In this document: piece by piece, positions 15,413-24,700 of the stretch
Numbering within the stretch: the stretch's first letter is position 1
Layout: each line of letters opens with the position of its first letter
DNA from: Cytobacillus stercorigallinarum
GTDB taxonomy: Bacteria > Bacillota > Bacilli > Bacillales > Cytobacillaceae
NCBI RefSeq assembly: GCF_014836495.1
Contig: NZ_JACSQT010000006.1
Span: 1 to 64,000 of the forward strand
Direction: 5' to 3'
DNA length: 64,000 bases
The notes under the pieces: model-generated
What the model was told of the DNA's origin: nothing
Database searches by the model: none
What the model saw: the letters and a program-made list of their open reading frames with translations, nothing else
Program-made: the position numbers and the translations under genes

Positions 15413-17212
15413 ATGACGAATCAATTTAACACTTACGATGACGAGACGATTTTATTACATGGAGGTCAATCACCAGACCCGACTACGGGATCTCGTGCAG
15501 TTCCTATCTATCAAACGAGTTCATATGTTTTCCATAATACAGACCATGCGCAAAGTCTATTTTCATTGGATGAGACGGGAAATATCTATTCACGAATCGG
15601 TAATCCAACCGTTGATGTATTAGAAAAACGTATTGCGTTGTTAGAAGATGGTGTAGCGGCAGTAGCGACTTCATCTGGAATGGCAGCTATTGCTCTTTCA
15701 ATTATGAATATTGCTCAAGCTGGTGATGAGATTGTCGCAGCTTCCAACCTTTATGGTGGAACATATAATCTTTTTGCCATTACCCTTCCGAAATATGGGA
15801 TTAAAGTTCATTTTGTTGATGGTTCTGACCCAGAGAATTACCGTAAAGCGATTACACCAAAAACAAAGGCTTTATATGGAGAGATTATTGGTAACCCAAG
15901 TCTTCATGTCCTAGATGTAGAGGCAGTTGCAAATATTGCTCATGAAAATGATATTCCTCTTATTATTGATAATACTTTCGCCTCTCCTTATCTTTGCAAA
16001 CCAATCCAATGGGGAGCAGATATTGTAATACATTCGGCAACAAAATGGATTGGTGGTCACGGAACAACTATTGGTGGACTTGTAGTTGATGGGGGACGAT
16101 TTAATTGGAATCATGATAAGTTTCCCGGTTTTACTCAACCAGACCCAAGTTATAACGGTATTGTTTATGCTAATGAGTTTGGTACACTCGCTTTCAGTAC
16201 AAAGCTTCGTGTCCAGTTGCTACGCGATTTTGGGTCATCATTAAGCCCGCATAGTGCATTTCTTTTACTTCAAGGATTGGAAACACTTCATTTACGAATA
16301 GAGAAACATACGGAAAATGCAGCGAAGATTGCCCATTTCTTAAACGACCATCCAGCTGTCGATTGGGTCGCATATCCAGGTTTAGCAGAGCATCCAGCGC
16401 ATGAATTAGCGAAAAAATATTTAAACACTGGTTTCGGTTCTATTGTGAACTTCGGTATTAAAGGTGGCAGAGATGCGGGTAAGAAAGTAATCGATACAAT
16501 TGCATTGTGGTCTCATGTAGCCAATGTAGGTGATGCAAAGTCACTCATTATTCATCCAGCTTCAACAACACATCAACAGTTAAGCGCAGAAGATTTAATT
16601 AAAAGCGGTGTAAGTGAGGAACTCATACGTTTATCAGTTGGGATTGAATCGGTTAGAGATTTAACGAATGACTTAGATCAAGCCTTCTATGAAGCGACTG
16701 GTATTTCTTCCAAGGGAGAACAAAAAGGGGAGACAGCAGTCAATGATGAAGGTGTAATTCGTTGGGCATTACAATCATCCTCATTAAAAGAAGTTGTGGA
16801 TAGCAATGAGCTAGTAAGAGCAAAAAGGATTGCTGTAGTTGGTTTAAGTGGAAACCCAGCTAGACCAAGTTACCGTTTAGCAAGAAAAATGCAAAGATTA
16901 GGTTATCAAATTGTGCCAGTCAATCCAAAGGAAACAGAAGTATTAGGTGAACAGGCATATCCAAATTTAAAATCCATTCCTTATACCATTGATATTGTGC
17001 AAGTATTTAGAAGTCCTGAGGCAGCGATAGAAGTTGCGAAAGAGGCAGTAGAAATCCAACCAAAAGTGTTCTGGCTACAAGAAGGTGTCATTTCACCAAA
17101 AGCAGTTGAAATAGCAAAAGAAGCTGGACTTGAAGCGGTACAAAATCGCTGCACATATAAAGAGGCGCAGAGGTTAAGAGGTTCTATTGTAACCTTTGCT
17201 TGTGAAATCTAA
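15413..17212 (+). CDS. metY: O-acetylhomoserine sulfhydrylase (MetY) fused to a CoA-binding domain
   Basis: A 599-aa two-domain protein. Residues 1-430 are a Cys/Met-metabolism PLP enzyme of the MetY class, which makes homocysteine and acetate from O-acetylhomoserine and sulfide. The PLP lysine is K211 in [11 protein letters not shown], and SSGMAA and [12 protein letters not shown] are also conserved. After a 35-residue linker, residues about 466-590 form a YccU/YneT-type CoA-binding Rossmann domain ([28 protein letters not shown]). Stand-alone MetY is about 430 aa, so the fusion is real: one frame, no stop, even codon use. ATG 15413 has GAGGAG upstream. It is the first gene under the second S-box. 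The domain may bind CoA or acetyl-CoA as an effector (inference). Confidence 0.93.
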   Translation: MTNQFNTYDDETILLHGGQSPDPTTGSRAVPIYQTSSYVFHNTDHAQSLFSLDETGNIYSRIGNPTVDVLEKRIALLEDGVAAVATSSGMAAIALSIMNIAQAGDEIVAASNLYGGTYNLFAITLPKYGIKVHFVDGSDPENYRKAITPKTKALYGEIIGNPSLHVLDVEAVANIAHENDIPLIIDNTFASPYLCKPIQWGADIVIHSATKWIGGHGTTIGGLVVDGGRFNWNHDKFPGFTQPDPSYNGIVYANEFGTLAFSTKLRVQLLRDFGSSLSPHSAFLLLQGLETLHLRIEKHTENAAKIAHFLNDHPAVDWVAYPGLAEHPAHELAKKYLNTGFGSIVNFGIKGGRDAGKKVIDTIALWSHVANVGDAKSLIIHPASTTHQQLSAEDLIKSGVSEELIRLSVGIESVRDLTNDLDQAFYEATGISSKGEQKGETAVNDEGVIRWALQSSSLKEVVDSNELVRAKRIAVVGLSGNPARPSYRLARKMQRLGYQIVPVNPKETEVLGEQAYPNLKSIPYTIDIVQVFRSPEAAIEVAKEAVEIQPKVFWLQEGVISPKAVEIAKEAGLEAVQNRCTYKEAQRLRGSIVTFACEI

Positions 17213-17237
17213 AACCGAGATTGAGGAGAGTCATCTA

Positions 17238-18233
17238 ATGAAGAAATGGTTCGTTTTTTTAATCGTCGTTTTATCAGTTGGATTCATTAGTGCTTGCGGT
17301 AATAGTGAGGCAAGCACTGATGGTGGCAGTGGAGAAGAAAGAAAGCCAGAAAAAATTGTTTTAGACTATGCGTATTATTCCCCAACAAGTGTCATTTTGA
17401 AGAAATTCGGCTGGGCAGAAGAAGCGTTTGACGAAGATAAGATAGATGTTGAGTTTGTCCTCAGTCAAGGAAGTAATAAGGCACTTGAGTTTCTTAATAG
17501 TAGCAGTGTTGATTTCGGCTCAACTGCAGGTGCAGCGGCATTAATTGCAAAAGCAAATGGAGCTCCAATTGAATCAGTCTATATATACTCAAAACCAGAA
17601 TGGACGGCATTAGTTGCCCCTGAGGGATCAGCTATTAAATCAGTTGGTGATTTGAAAGGAAAGAAAGTAGCAGCAACGATTGGAACAGATCCATATATCT
17701 TTTTACTACGCTCTTTAAATGAAGCTGGATTGACTTCAGCGGATGTAGAAATCGTTAATTTGCAACACGCTGACGGTGGAACGGCATTAACAACAGGCCA
17801 AGTAGACGCTTGGGCTGGTTTAGATCCACATATGGCGAAATTAGAGCTTGAAGCAGGTACAGAATTTATTTATCGAAATATCGATTTTAACACTTATGGC
17901 ACTTTAAATGTGAGAAGCGAATTTGCTGAGAAATATCCTGAACAAGTGAAAAAGGTAATTGAGCTTTATGAAAAAGCCCGTACATGGGTATTAGAAAATC
18001 CTGAAGAAGCGGCAGAGATACTGGCAGAAGAAGCACAAATCACCCTTGATGTGGCGAAAAAAGAATTAGAGAGAAATGACTTTAATGAGCCAATTCCAGG
18101 TGAAGTACAAATAGAAGCATTAAATGCTGCTGGTAAAGTTTTAAAAGAAGAAGGCATTATTAAGAGTGATGACGTAGGTAAAGTGGTTGATGAATTAATA
18201 AACCCAGATTTCTCAACAGAGGTCATTCAATAG
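17238..18233 (+). CDS. Sulfonate/taurine-class ABC transporter substrate-binding lipoprotein
   Basis: A 331-aa extracellular lipoprotein. The signal peptide has MKKW, a hydrophobic core and the lipobox FISAC, with Cys20 modified. The fold is the SsuA/TauA/NMT1 class, shown by SQGSNKALEFLNSSSVDFGS, VGDLKGKKVAATIGTDP and GQVDAWAGLDP. ATG 17238 has GAGGAGAG upstream; the in-frame ATG at 17196 overlaps the end of metY and lacks a ribosome site. It lies inside the S-box operon, so its substrate is probably a sulfur source or a methionine precursor. Homology alone does not fix the substrate. Confidence 0.88.
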   Translation: MKKWFVFLIVVLSVGFISACGNSEASTDGGSGEERKPEKIVLDYAYYSPTSVILKKFGWAEEAFDEDKIDVEFVLSQGSNKALEFLNSSSVDFGSTAGAAALIAKANGAPIESVYIYSKPEWTALVAPEGSAIKSVGDLKGKKVAATIGTDPYIFLLRSLNEAGLTSADVEIVNLQHADGGTALTTGQVDAWAGLDPHMAKLELEAGTEFIYRNIDFNTYGTLNVRSEFAEKYPEQVKKVIELYEKARTWVLENPEEAAEILAEEAQITLDVAKKELERNDFNEPIPGEVQIEALNAAGKVLKEEGIIKSDDVGKVVDELINPDFSTEVIQ

Positions 18234-18254
18234 GGTTGGTAAAGGAGAATGAAT

Positions 18255-19082
18255 ATGAAGGAAGTCATAGCGATCCCAAATGTAAATGAGGGTAAGGAGA
18301 AGCATAGAAAAATTAATCCTAGTATTCAAAGGGTATTACTCGGAAGTATCGTGCCAGTCTTACTTATTCTTGCATGGGAGTACTTGAGTCGGGTCGGTGT
18401 GTTTCCTCCTCATTTACTCCCAGCTCCATCAATCATTTTACAATCACTTATGACAATGACATCAGATGGAAGTTTATGGACACATACGAGCATTACATTA
18501 TATCGCCTAGTGCTTGGTTTCTTATTTGGCACTGTTGCAGCATTAATTATCGGTGCCGCTGTTGGCTATTTTTCAACAGTTGAAAGTTTATTAGATCCGC
18601 TTATCCAAGCTTTTCGTTCCATTCCTTCATTGGCATGGGTGCCGTTATTTATTCTCTGGATGGGAATTGGGGAGCCTTCCAAGGTGGTTTTAATCGCTGT
18701 CGGTGTTTTCTTCCCAGTATATTTAAACATCGTTTCAGGCATTCAAGGAATTGACCGTAAACTAATTGAAGTGGGGAAAATCTATCATTTTAGTTCATTG
18801 CAATTAATTCGAAAGATTATTTTACCAGCAGCTTTACCATCATTTTTAGTCGGACTAAGAAGCGGATTGGGACTTGGTTGGATGTTCGTAGTCGCTGCGG
18901 AATTAATGGGCGCCTCTACAGGTATTGGCTACTTGCTCGTATATGGTCAAAACACTTATGCACCGGAATTAATTATTTCTAGTATCGTCTTATTTGCTAT
19001 ATTAGGAAAAATAACGGATGCCATTTTAAAACGACTAGAGACAAAAACATTGCATTGGCAAGATACGATTGTCAAGAAGTAG
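18255..19082 (+). CDS. Sulfonate/taurine-class ABC transporter permease
   Basis: A 275-aa BPD-type permease (SsuC family) with about six membrane segments. The EAA loop, IEVGKIYHFSSLQLIRKIIL, contacts the ATPase. SIPSLAWVPLFILWMGIGEP is a strong family signature. ATG 18255 lies 7 bases after AAAGGAG; ATG 18249 is only one base from it and is rejected. The lipoprotein stop is 21 bases upstream, and the ATPase gene follows in 12 bases. Confidence 0.9.
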   Translation: MKEVIAIPNVNEGKEKHRKINPSIQRVLLGSIVPVLLILAWEYLSRVGVFPPHLLPAPSIILQSLMTMTSDGSLWTHTSITLYRLVLGFLFGTVAALIIGAAVGYFSTVESLLDPLIQAFRSIPSLAWVPLFILWMGIGEPSKVVLIAVGVFFPVYLNIVSGIQGIDRKLIEVGKIYHFSSLQLIRKIILPAALPSFLVGLRSGLGLGWMFVVAAELMGASTGIGYLLVYGQNTYAPELIISSIVLFAILGKITDAILKRLETKTLHWQDTIVKK

Positions 19083-19094
19083 GAGGTGGCAAGA

Positions 19095-19823
19095 TTGTTA
19101 TCAATCGAACGAGTATCGAGAACTTTTTCCAATGGAACAACGGGATTCAAAAATATTGAATTAAAGGTAGAACAGGGTGAAGTCATTGGTATCTTAGGAA
19201 CAAGCGGTTGCGGTAAAAGTACGCTTTTACGGGTATTATCCGGCTTGGATAAACAGTATGATGGTCGAGTTGTAATAGATGACGAAACTGTCCATGATGT
19301 TCATAAGAAAATCGGCATGATTTTTCAAGAACCTAGACTGATGCCTTGGTTAAAAGTTCATGACAATATTGGATTCGGTCTACAAAAGAAGGAACAAAGT
19401 AAAATAGCACAATATATAAAAGCCGTTGGGCTCGAAGGCTTTGAAAATCATTACCCGAAAGATTTATCTGGTGGGATGGCGCAAAGGGTTGCCATCGCCA
19501 GAGCACTTGTAACCTCTCCAGAAATATTACTTTTGGATGAACCCTTTAGTGCGTTAGATGCTTTTACAAAAATGCAGTTACAAGACTTATTATTGAATCT
19601 CTGGCAAACCTATCAATCAACTATTCTCTTAGTGACGCATGATATTGATGAAGCATTATATTTAGCCGATCGCATTATTATTCTTAGAGGACAGCCGGGA
19701 GAAGTATATCAAGAAATAAAAATTGAAAAATCGAAACCAAGATCAAGAGGAGATCAAGATCTTGCTGCACTAAAAGATGAGATTTTGCAATTATTAGATT
19801 TATCTCAACCAAAAGCAATTTAA
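19095..19823 (+). CDS. Sulfonate/taurine-class ABC transporter ATP-binding protein
   Basis: A 242-aa ATPase of the SsuB/TauB family. It has Walker A GTSGCGKST, Q-loop in IFQEPRLMPW, signature LSGGMAQR, Walker B ILLLDEPF and a switch His in VTHDIDEA. The start is read as TTG 19095, 8 bases after AGGAGG; GTG 19086 lies within that ribosome site. It pairs with the permease and lipoprotein upstream to give a complete importer under S-box control. Confidence 0.9.
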   Translation: MLSIERVSRTFSNGTTGFKNIELKVEQGEVIGILGTSGCGKSTLLRVLSGLDKQYDGRVVIDDETVHDVHKKIGMIFQEPRLMPWLKVHDNIGFGLQKKEQSKIAQYIKAVGLEGFENHYPKDLSGGMAQRVAIARALVTSPEILLLDEPFSALDAFTKMQLQDLLLNLWQTYQSTILLVTHDIDEALYLADRIIILRGQPGEVYQEIKIEKSKPRSRGDQDLAALKDEILQLLDLSQPKAI

Positions 19824-19844
19824 AGATAAAGGAGCTAAGAACTT

Positions 19845-21563
19845 ATGACAGTGATAGGGCGGCAACAGCTTGCTCCCATTGAAGGAGATTACAACTTAAC
19901 GAATTATGAAGAGGCATGTCAACATATTTCATGGGATGAGGTTAAACAACAGTTTAGCTGGAGCGAATCAGGTCTCGTCAATATGGCTTATGAATGTATT
20001 GATAAACATGTGGTTGACGGTTATGGAAACAAAATAGGATTGCATTACGTGAATGGTGCATATGAAGAGACGTACACATTCGCAGAGATTAAAGAAAAAA
20101 CAGATCATATTGCCACCGTTTTAAGAAACCAAGGGGTGAAAAAAGGTGATTTTGTATTTATTTTTTTACCTAAACATCCTGATTGCTATTTTGCCATGAT
20201 TGCGACCATTAAACTGGGCGCAATTGCTGGTCCCCTTTTTGAAGCATTTATGGAGGAAGCAGTAAAAGATCGAATCTCTGATTGTGACGGTAGATTTTTG
20301 ATTACGGATACTGACTTACTTAAGCGAGTACCAAAAAATGAACTGCCTTCTTTAGAGAAGATATTTATTACTGATGACGTACAATTATTAGGTGAAAAGG
20401 AAATTTCTTTAATCAAAGAACTAGAGAAAACAGAAATAGAAGAAGATATCACGACGTGGGTTGATCTTGAGCATGGTTTAAATATCCATTATACGAGCGG
20501 TTCTACAGGAAAGCCAAAAGGAATTATTCATGCCCATAGAGCGATGGTTCATCAATATCAAACAGGGAAATGGGTGCTGGATTTAAAAGAGGATGATGTG
20601 TATTGGTGTACGGCACATCCAGGTTGGGTTACGGGAACTGTGTATGGCATTTTCACACCTTGGTTGAATAGAGCGACAATTGTTGTTAATGGCGGCCGCT
20701 TTGATGCAAAGGGTTGGTATCATACATTAGAAACAGCTGGAGTATCTGTATGGTATAGTGCACCGACAGCATACAGAATGTTAATGGCAGAAGGAAATGA
20801 TTTACCGAATAATTATGATTTATCTAACTTAAGACATTTATTAAGTGTTGGTGAGCCGTTAAATCCTGAGGTTATTTATTGGGGACAAGAAACCCTAGGG
20901 AAAAGAATTCATGATACATGGTGGATGACGGAAACAGGAGCACAATTAATCGTCAACTTACCTTCAGAAGTAATTAAACCCGGATCAATGGGGAGACCAT
21001 TTCCTGGTATAAGCATCGCTATTCTCGATGATGATGGCATCGAACAATCAAGAGGATCGATTGGACATCTAGCAATTAAAGCACCATGGCCAGGAATGAT
21101 GAAAGAAGTATGGAAGAATGAGGAAAAATACCAGTCATACTTTCCTTTTGAAGGTTGGTATGTATCAGGAGATCTGGCTGTTCAAGATGAAGATGGATAT
21201 ATATTCTTCCAAGGTAGAAGTGACGATATGATCAATTCTTCTGGGGAGAGAATAGGCCCTTTTGAGGTAGAAAGTAAGCTCATTGAACATCCTGCTGTAG
21301 CAGAAGCTGGGGTCATTGGTAAGCCAGATGTATTAAGAGGAGAAATCGTCAAAGCCTTTATCGTCCTGAGAAAAGGATATACAGGCAGTGATGCATTACT
21401 TGAGGAGATTAGAAAGTTTGTGAAAACAAGATTAGCTGCTCATTCTGCCCCGCGGGAAATGGAAATAGTCTCGGAACTTCCTAAAACAAAAATCAGTGGC
21501 AAAATACTACGCAGAGAACTAAAGGCAAGAGAGCTAGCCAAACTTAGTCAACAAGTACAGTAA
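19845..21563 (+). CDS. acsA: Acetate-CoA ligase (AMP-forming, AcsA-like)
   Basis: A 572-aa adenylate-forming enzyme. The ATP loop YTSGSTGKPKG (216-226), the adenylation core DTWWMTETGA and YVSGDLAVQDEDGY are present, and K553 in ISGKILRREL is the acetylation-sensitive lysine. The Trp pair in DTWWMTETG fits small acyl groups such as acetate or propionate, as in B. subtilis AcsA. ATG 19845 has AAAGGAG about 10 bases upstream. Placement between a sulfur importer and hom in a methionine operon is unusual. MetY releases acetate, so this ligase could recycle it to acetyl-CoA (inference). It may be a second copy besides a central-metabolism acsA. Confidence 0.88.
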   Translation: MTVIGRQQLAPIEGDYNLTNYEEACQHISWDEVKQQFSWSESGLVNMAYECIDKHVVDGYGNKIGLHYVNGAYEETYTFAEIKEKTDHIATVLRNQGVKKGDFVFIFLPKHPDCYFAMIATIKLGAIAGPLFEAFMEEAVKDRISDCDGRFLITDTDLLKRVPKNELPSLEKIFITDDVQLLGEKEISLIKELEKTEIEEDITTWVDLEHGLNIHYTSGSTGKPKGIIHAHRAMVHQYQTGKWVLDLKEDDVYWCTAHPGWVTGTVYGIFTPWLNRATIVVNGGRFDAKGWYHTLETAGVSVWYSAPTAYRMLMAEGNDLPNNYDLSNLRHLLSVGEPLNPEVIYWGQETLGKRIHDTWWMTETGAQLIVNLPSEVIKPGSMGRPFPGISIAILDDDGIEQSRGSIGHLAIKAPWPGMMKEVWKNEEKYQSYFPFEGWYVSGDLAVQDEDGYIFFQGRSDDMINSSGERIGPFEVESKLIEHPAVAEAGVIGKPDVLRGEIVKAFIVLRKGYTGSDALLEEIRKFVKTRLAAHSAPREMEIVSELPKTKISGKILRRELKARELAKLSQQVQ

Positions 21564-21588
21564 TATCATGTAAAGGGAGGTAAAGGGC

Positions 21589-22782
21589 ATGACGATAAAT
21601 ATCGCTTTACTTGGCTATGGTACTGTTGGTAAAGGTGTTTACCGGACAATTCAACAGCATCAAGGGCGTTTGCAGAAATTATTAGGTGAGGAAATAAAGG
21701 TTGTTGCTATTTTAGTGAGGGACATTAAGAAGCATACAGCCCCTGACCAGTCAGTTATTTTGACAAATCAATATGAAGAAATTCAACAATTGGAGAATGT
21801 TGATGTAGTAATTGATGCCATTGTTGGGATTGAACCAGCTGTGACCTATTTACAAAATGCTATTGAAAAAGGGCGCCACGTGATTACGGCAAATAAAGAG
21901 ATGTTTGCTGAAAAAAGTCACATTTTAAGAGAATTAGCAAAAAAATATCATGTCTCAGTGGGCTACGAGGCTACTGTTGCAGGTGGTATTCCTATTATTC
22001 AAACTTTAAAGAAACTGTTAAATGCTAATAAAGTAACGAAGGTTGAAGGCATATTGAATGGTACATCTAATTTCATATTAACCAAAATGAGAGAAGAACA
22101 ATTATCATTTGATAATGCCTTGGCGCTAGCGCAAGAATTAGGTTATGCGGAAGCGGATCCAACGAATGATATTGAAGGCTTTGATGCGTATTATAAAGCA
22201 TCTATATTAAGTGAATTAATTTATGGAGAGAAACCGAAAAGTGAACAGGTTGAAAGAAGAGGGATTGCGAGTATTGCTAAATCAGATATTACGTTCTTTA
22301 ATGAGCTAGGTCTTAGATACAAACATGTGGCAACAATTGAATACGCACAATCTCATGTGAAATGTGCTGTTCGACCAGTGTTAGTTGAAAGTAATCATCC
22401 TTTGTATCAGGTGGAAGATGTGCAAAATGCTATCCATATCGAGGCGGATATTGTCGGGAGTATTAGTTTGCAGGGACCAGGTGCAGGTATGTATCCAACA
22501 GCAAGTGCGATTATAGAAGATTTAATTCATTTAAAAGAAGAGGATCGGGATTATACATTTAATGAAGAGTCCGCCCTTGATCAACAAAGTGTGAAAACGA
22601 GTTGGATTGCATATGGGCGTTCAGCTTTACTGCAATTACCTGAAGGAGCAGAAATTATGAAGATGATTGCCAATGATACATGGGTAGTAGAAATCGAGGG
22701 GGATTTAAGTATAAAAGATGCTTCCTTTATTGAAATTTTAGGTGATACCACAAGATTAAAAGAAGTGAAAAAAATTCATTAA
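21589..22782 (+). CDS. hom: Homoserine dehydrogenase without a C-terminal ACT domain
   Basis: A 397-aa oxidoreductase making homoserine from aspartate semialdehyde. It has the nucleotide motif GYGTVGKG (9-16), GTSNFIL (158-164), and the catalytic core ELGYAEADPTNDIEGFDAYYK with K203. The catalytic fold ends near GPGAGMYPTASA (about 296-307). The remaining 90 residues do not look like the ACT domain that gives threonine feedback in B. subtilis Hom (433 aa). ATG 21589 has GGGAGG upstream. As the last gene of the S-box operon it is probably a methionine-dedicated isozyme, with control moved from protein to RNA (inference). Confidence 0.9.
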   Translation: MTINIALLGYGTVGKGVYRTIQQHQGRLQKLLGEEIKVVAILVRDIKKHTAPDQSVILTNQYEEIQQLENVDVVIDAIVGIEPAVTYLQNAIEKGRHVITANKEMFAEKSHILRELAKKYHVSVGYEATVAGGIPIIQTLKKLLNANKVTKVEGILNGTSNFILTKMREEQLSFDNALALAQELGYAEADPTNDIEGFDAYYKASILSELIYGEKPKSEQVERRGIASIAKSDITFFNELGLRYKHVATIEYAQSHVKCAVRPVLVESNHPLYQVEDVQNAIHIEADIVGSISLQGPGAGMYPTASAIIEDLIHLKEEDRDYTFNEESALDQQSVKTSWIAYGRSALLQLPEGAEIMKMIANDTWVVEIEGDLSIKDASFIEILGDTTRLKEVKKIH

Positions 22783-22813
22783 AGTAGTGGATGTTAAAAC
22801 TATATCTAATTAA

Positions 22814-22863
22814 TTGCCTTGTTCAACAGAAGGATTCATTCATTGAACAAGGTAATATTTTTA
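22814..22863 (+). terminator. Terminator of the metY-hom operon
   Basis: TTGCCTTGTTCAA pairs with TTGAACAAGGTAA, followed by TATTTTTATG. It ends the six-gene S-box operon. Confidence 0.85.
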
Positions 22864-23102
22864 TGGCTCTAATGTCATTGGCCAATAACAATAGAAATCA
22901 ACCAAACAGAAAAGGGATCATCAATGAAATATATGTATGGTTCTGTTTGTAGTCTTCTTTCCTATATATGAAGGAAAAAAATTCTAATATCCCTTAAAGT
23001 ATATAAAATGAAACTCCTTGTTTTTTATGAAGAACCCATCATTAATTCTTTTAGATCATCAACAACCAACTGTTTTTATACACATGCGTTCTTTAGATAA
23101 AT
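22864..23102. other. Intergenic region with no recognised gene
   Basis: AT-rich. A short inverted pair, AAACAGAA and TTCTGTTT near 22900-22950, is the only structure I see. Confidence 0.4.
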
Positions 23103-23143
23103 AAAAAAGGATAGCTAGCCCCGATTTGTAGACTAACTATCCT
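23103..23143 (-). terminator. Terminator of the 74-codon minus-strand gene
   Basis: On the minus strand, GGATAGTTAGTC pairs with GGCTAGCTATCC and is followed by TTTTTTATTT. Confidence 0.85.
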
Positions 23144-23165
23144 ATAAATACATTTATCTGCTCTT

Positions 23166-23390
23166 TTAAACTGATTGCGATGGTGTTTTTACTGATTGTT
23201 TCGGAAGTAACGTTTGGTTAATTTCTGAATATAAATCCTTTATATTGACAGTGACAATTTTAGCCCCGATCTGTACGTGGACCATATTATCAAAGACTGC
23301 TGTAACGAGACCATTTAAAGACACGCTTGTTCCGATACTTACATCTTTCTTTTCATTCTTTCTTATATTTGTAACTTTGTTATTTGCCAT
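23166..23390 (-). CDS. Small beta-rich protein, possibly DUF2187/YkvS-like
   Basis: A 74-aa protein that starts MANNKVTNIRKNEKKDV. A central region, VSLNGLVTAVFDNMVHVQIG followed by VTVNIKDLYSEI, looks like a small SH3/KOW-type barrel similar to the DUF2187 proteins of bacilli. The C-terminal tail is basic and polar. GGTGGAG precedes ATG 23390; an ATG four codons earlier lacks a ribosome site. It stands alone with its own terminator. Function unknown, family assignment tentative. Confidence 0.6.
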   Translation of the reverse strand: MANNKVTNIRKNEKKDVSIGTSVSLNGLVTAVFDNMVHVQIGAKIVTVNIKDLYSEINQTLLPKQSVKTPSQSV

Positions 23391-23547
23391 ATTCTCCACC
23401 ATCCATTCTTATAAATTATAAGTATAGAAGTTTTCTACTTCGTTTACATTATATCTATTTATATTACCTGTTTATAGTAAAATAAACGTTAAAAGTGAAA
23501 ATGTCCAGTGAAAAGGTTGGTCTTTTTATCGACAAATTTCTCTCATT

Positions 23548-24393
23548 TTATAATTGTAATAAATCATTCAATTGCTTCTTTAAAACAGGATATTGATTAA
23601 AGTTGTTAATCATTCCTTTAATGACTGGAAGGCGAGGATGTTCCCTTTGGGTTTCTTCTTCTATCATATCGAGAGAGACCTCTAAAGTTTCCTTATCATC
23701 GCATTCTTGAATTTGTTGTCTAATATCTGCAATGGTAGTCGATGGACTAGTATTTGGTAAACATAAATTAAACTTTTGCAGGAGACGGTTCATTTTATCT
23801 TCGGTGATCAAAGGTTCTTCTTTTTTTAAACCTTCTGCTAAAGAGTCCATTCTATTCAATAAATAATCAGTAACATTTTCAGGCTTAAATATTTCTTTAT
23901 CAATAATTAATATTTTTACGTATGAATGAAAAAGACCATCAAGGAGCTGAGACAAATCCCATAAATAAGGAGTCATTTCTTCTCCATATATAGAAGATAA
24001 ACTTTTGCGGTAAAATTCATTCATTTCAATTTGCTTTGAGAATAATAATTCTTTAATTGTTTCATTAATAGGTATGGCTTGTTCTCTTGTTTGTGTAATA
24101 ATAAAATCCTTATGTTGGATTATCATATCAATGGTTGTATTGATTTGTGCCTTGAATTTTTCTCTGGCTGAAAGGTTCTTGTTGTCCCACTTCATGATTT
24201 CTTCAGTTAATTGATCAATATAAAATATTAATAAGGACTCTAACAATTTTTCTTTTGATTTAAAATATAAATAAAATGCCCCTTTGGAAATGCCACTATG
24301 AGTGGCGATATCTTGTACAGATGTGGCAGTATATCCTTTTTTTGCGAATAATTTGATCGCAGCTTCAATAATTATTTTCTCTTTTTCTTTCAT
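23548..24393 (-). CDS. TetR-family repressor, YerO-like
   Basis: A 281-aa regulator. Residues 1-47 hold the TetR helix-turn-helix (AAIKLFAKKGYTATSVQDI, then SGISKGAFYLYFKSKEKL). The ligand domain is longer than usual, as in YerO. ATG 24393 is 9 bases after AAGGAG; a TTG three codons earlier abuts that site. It is divergent from the RND exporter gene, and two palindromic operators lie between them. It probably represses both genes until an exported compound binds. Confidence 0.87.
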   Translation of the reverse strand: MKEKEKIIIEAAIKLFAKKGYTATSVQDIATHSGISKGAFYLYFKSKEKLLESLLIFYIDQLTEEIMKWDNKNLSAREKFKAQINTTIDMIIQHKDFIITQTREQAIPINETIKELLFSKQIEMNEFYRKSLSSIYGEEMTPYLWDLSQLLDGLFHSYVKILIIDKEIFKPENVTDYLLNRMDSLAEGLKKEEPLITEDKMNRLLQKFNLCLPNTSPSTTIADIRQQIQECDDKETLEVSLDMIEEETQREHPRLPVIKGMINNFNQYPVLKKQLNDLLQL

Positions 24394-24455
24394 CTGTAAC
24401 AACTCCTTAACCGAAGAAGGATCTCCGTGTTAACAAAAACTTCACAATAATATAA

Positions 24456-24510
24456 TTGACACATGACTGACCGGTCAGTTATATTTATTGGTGATGTGAC
24501 CCACTAGTCA
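24456..24510. promoter_or_regulatory. Exporter promoter with TetR operator inside the spacer, plus second operator
   Basis: TTGACA (24456-24461), a 17-base spacer and TTATAT (24479-24484) form a plus-strand promoter. The spacer contains almost all of ACTGACCGGTCAGT (24466-24479), a perfect 14-base palindrome of TetR type. A second, looser copy, TGACCCACTAGTCA, is at 24497-24510. Repressor and RNA polymerase would compete directly. The rest of 24511-24700 is an untranslated leader of about 200 bases. Confidence 0.75.
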
Positions 24511-24700
24511 TATTCTATAGGATACCCGAGTTTGTCGTCAAGAAAACAACCAAAATAGATTGTATAGAACCGTAACGATTTTTTTGGGTATGATAGTTAG
24601 TATCCCTATTTGTTAGACTTCATTTACGCTGATTTCTACTATATACATAATGGTTATCAGGTAAAGGAAAATCGAATCTTTTAAAAAAAGAGGTGTCAAT

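Noticed and set aside
22864-23102. AAACAGAA/TTCTGTTT inverted pair after the metY operon
   Set aside because: Eight bases with a long loop in AT-rich DNA can arise by chance; no gene or U-run is associated.
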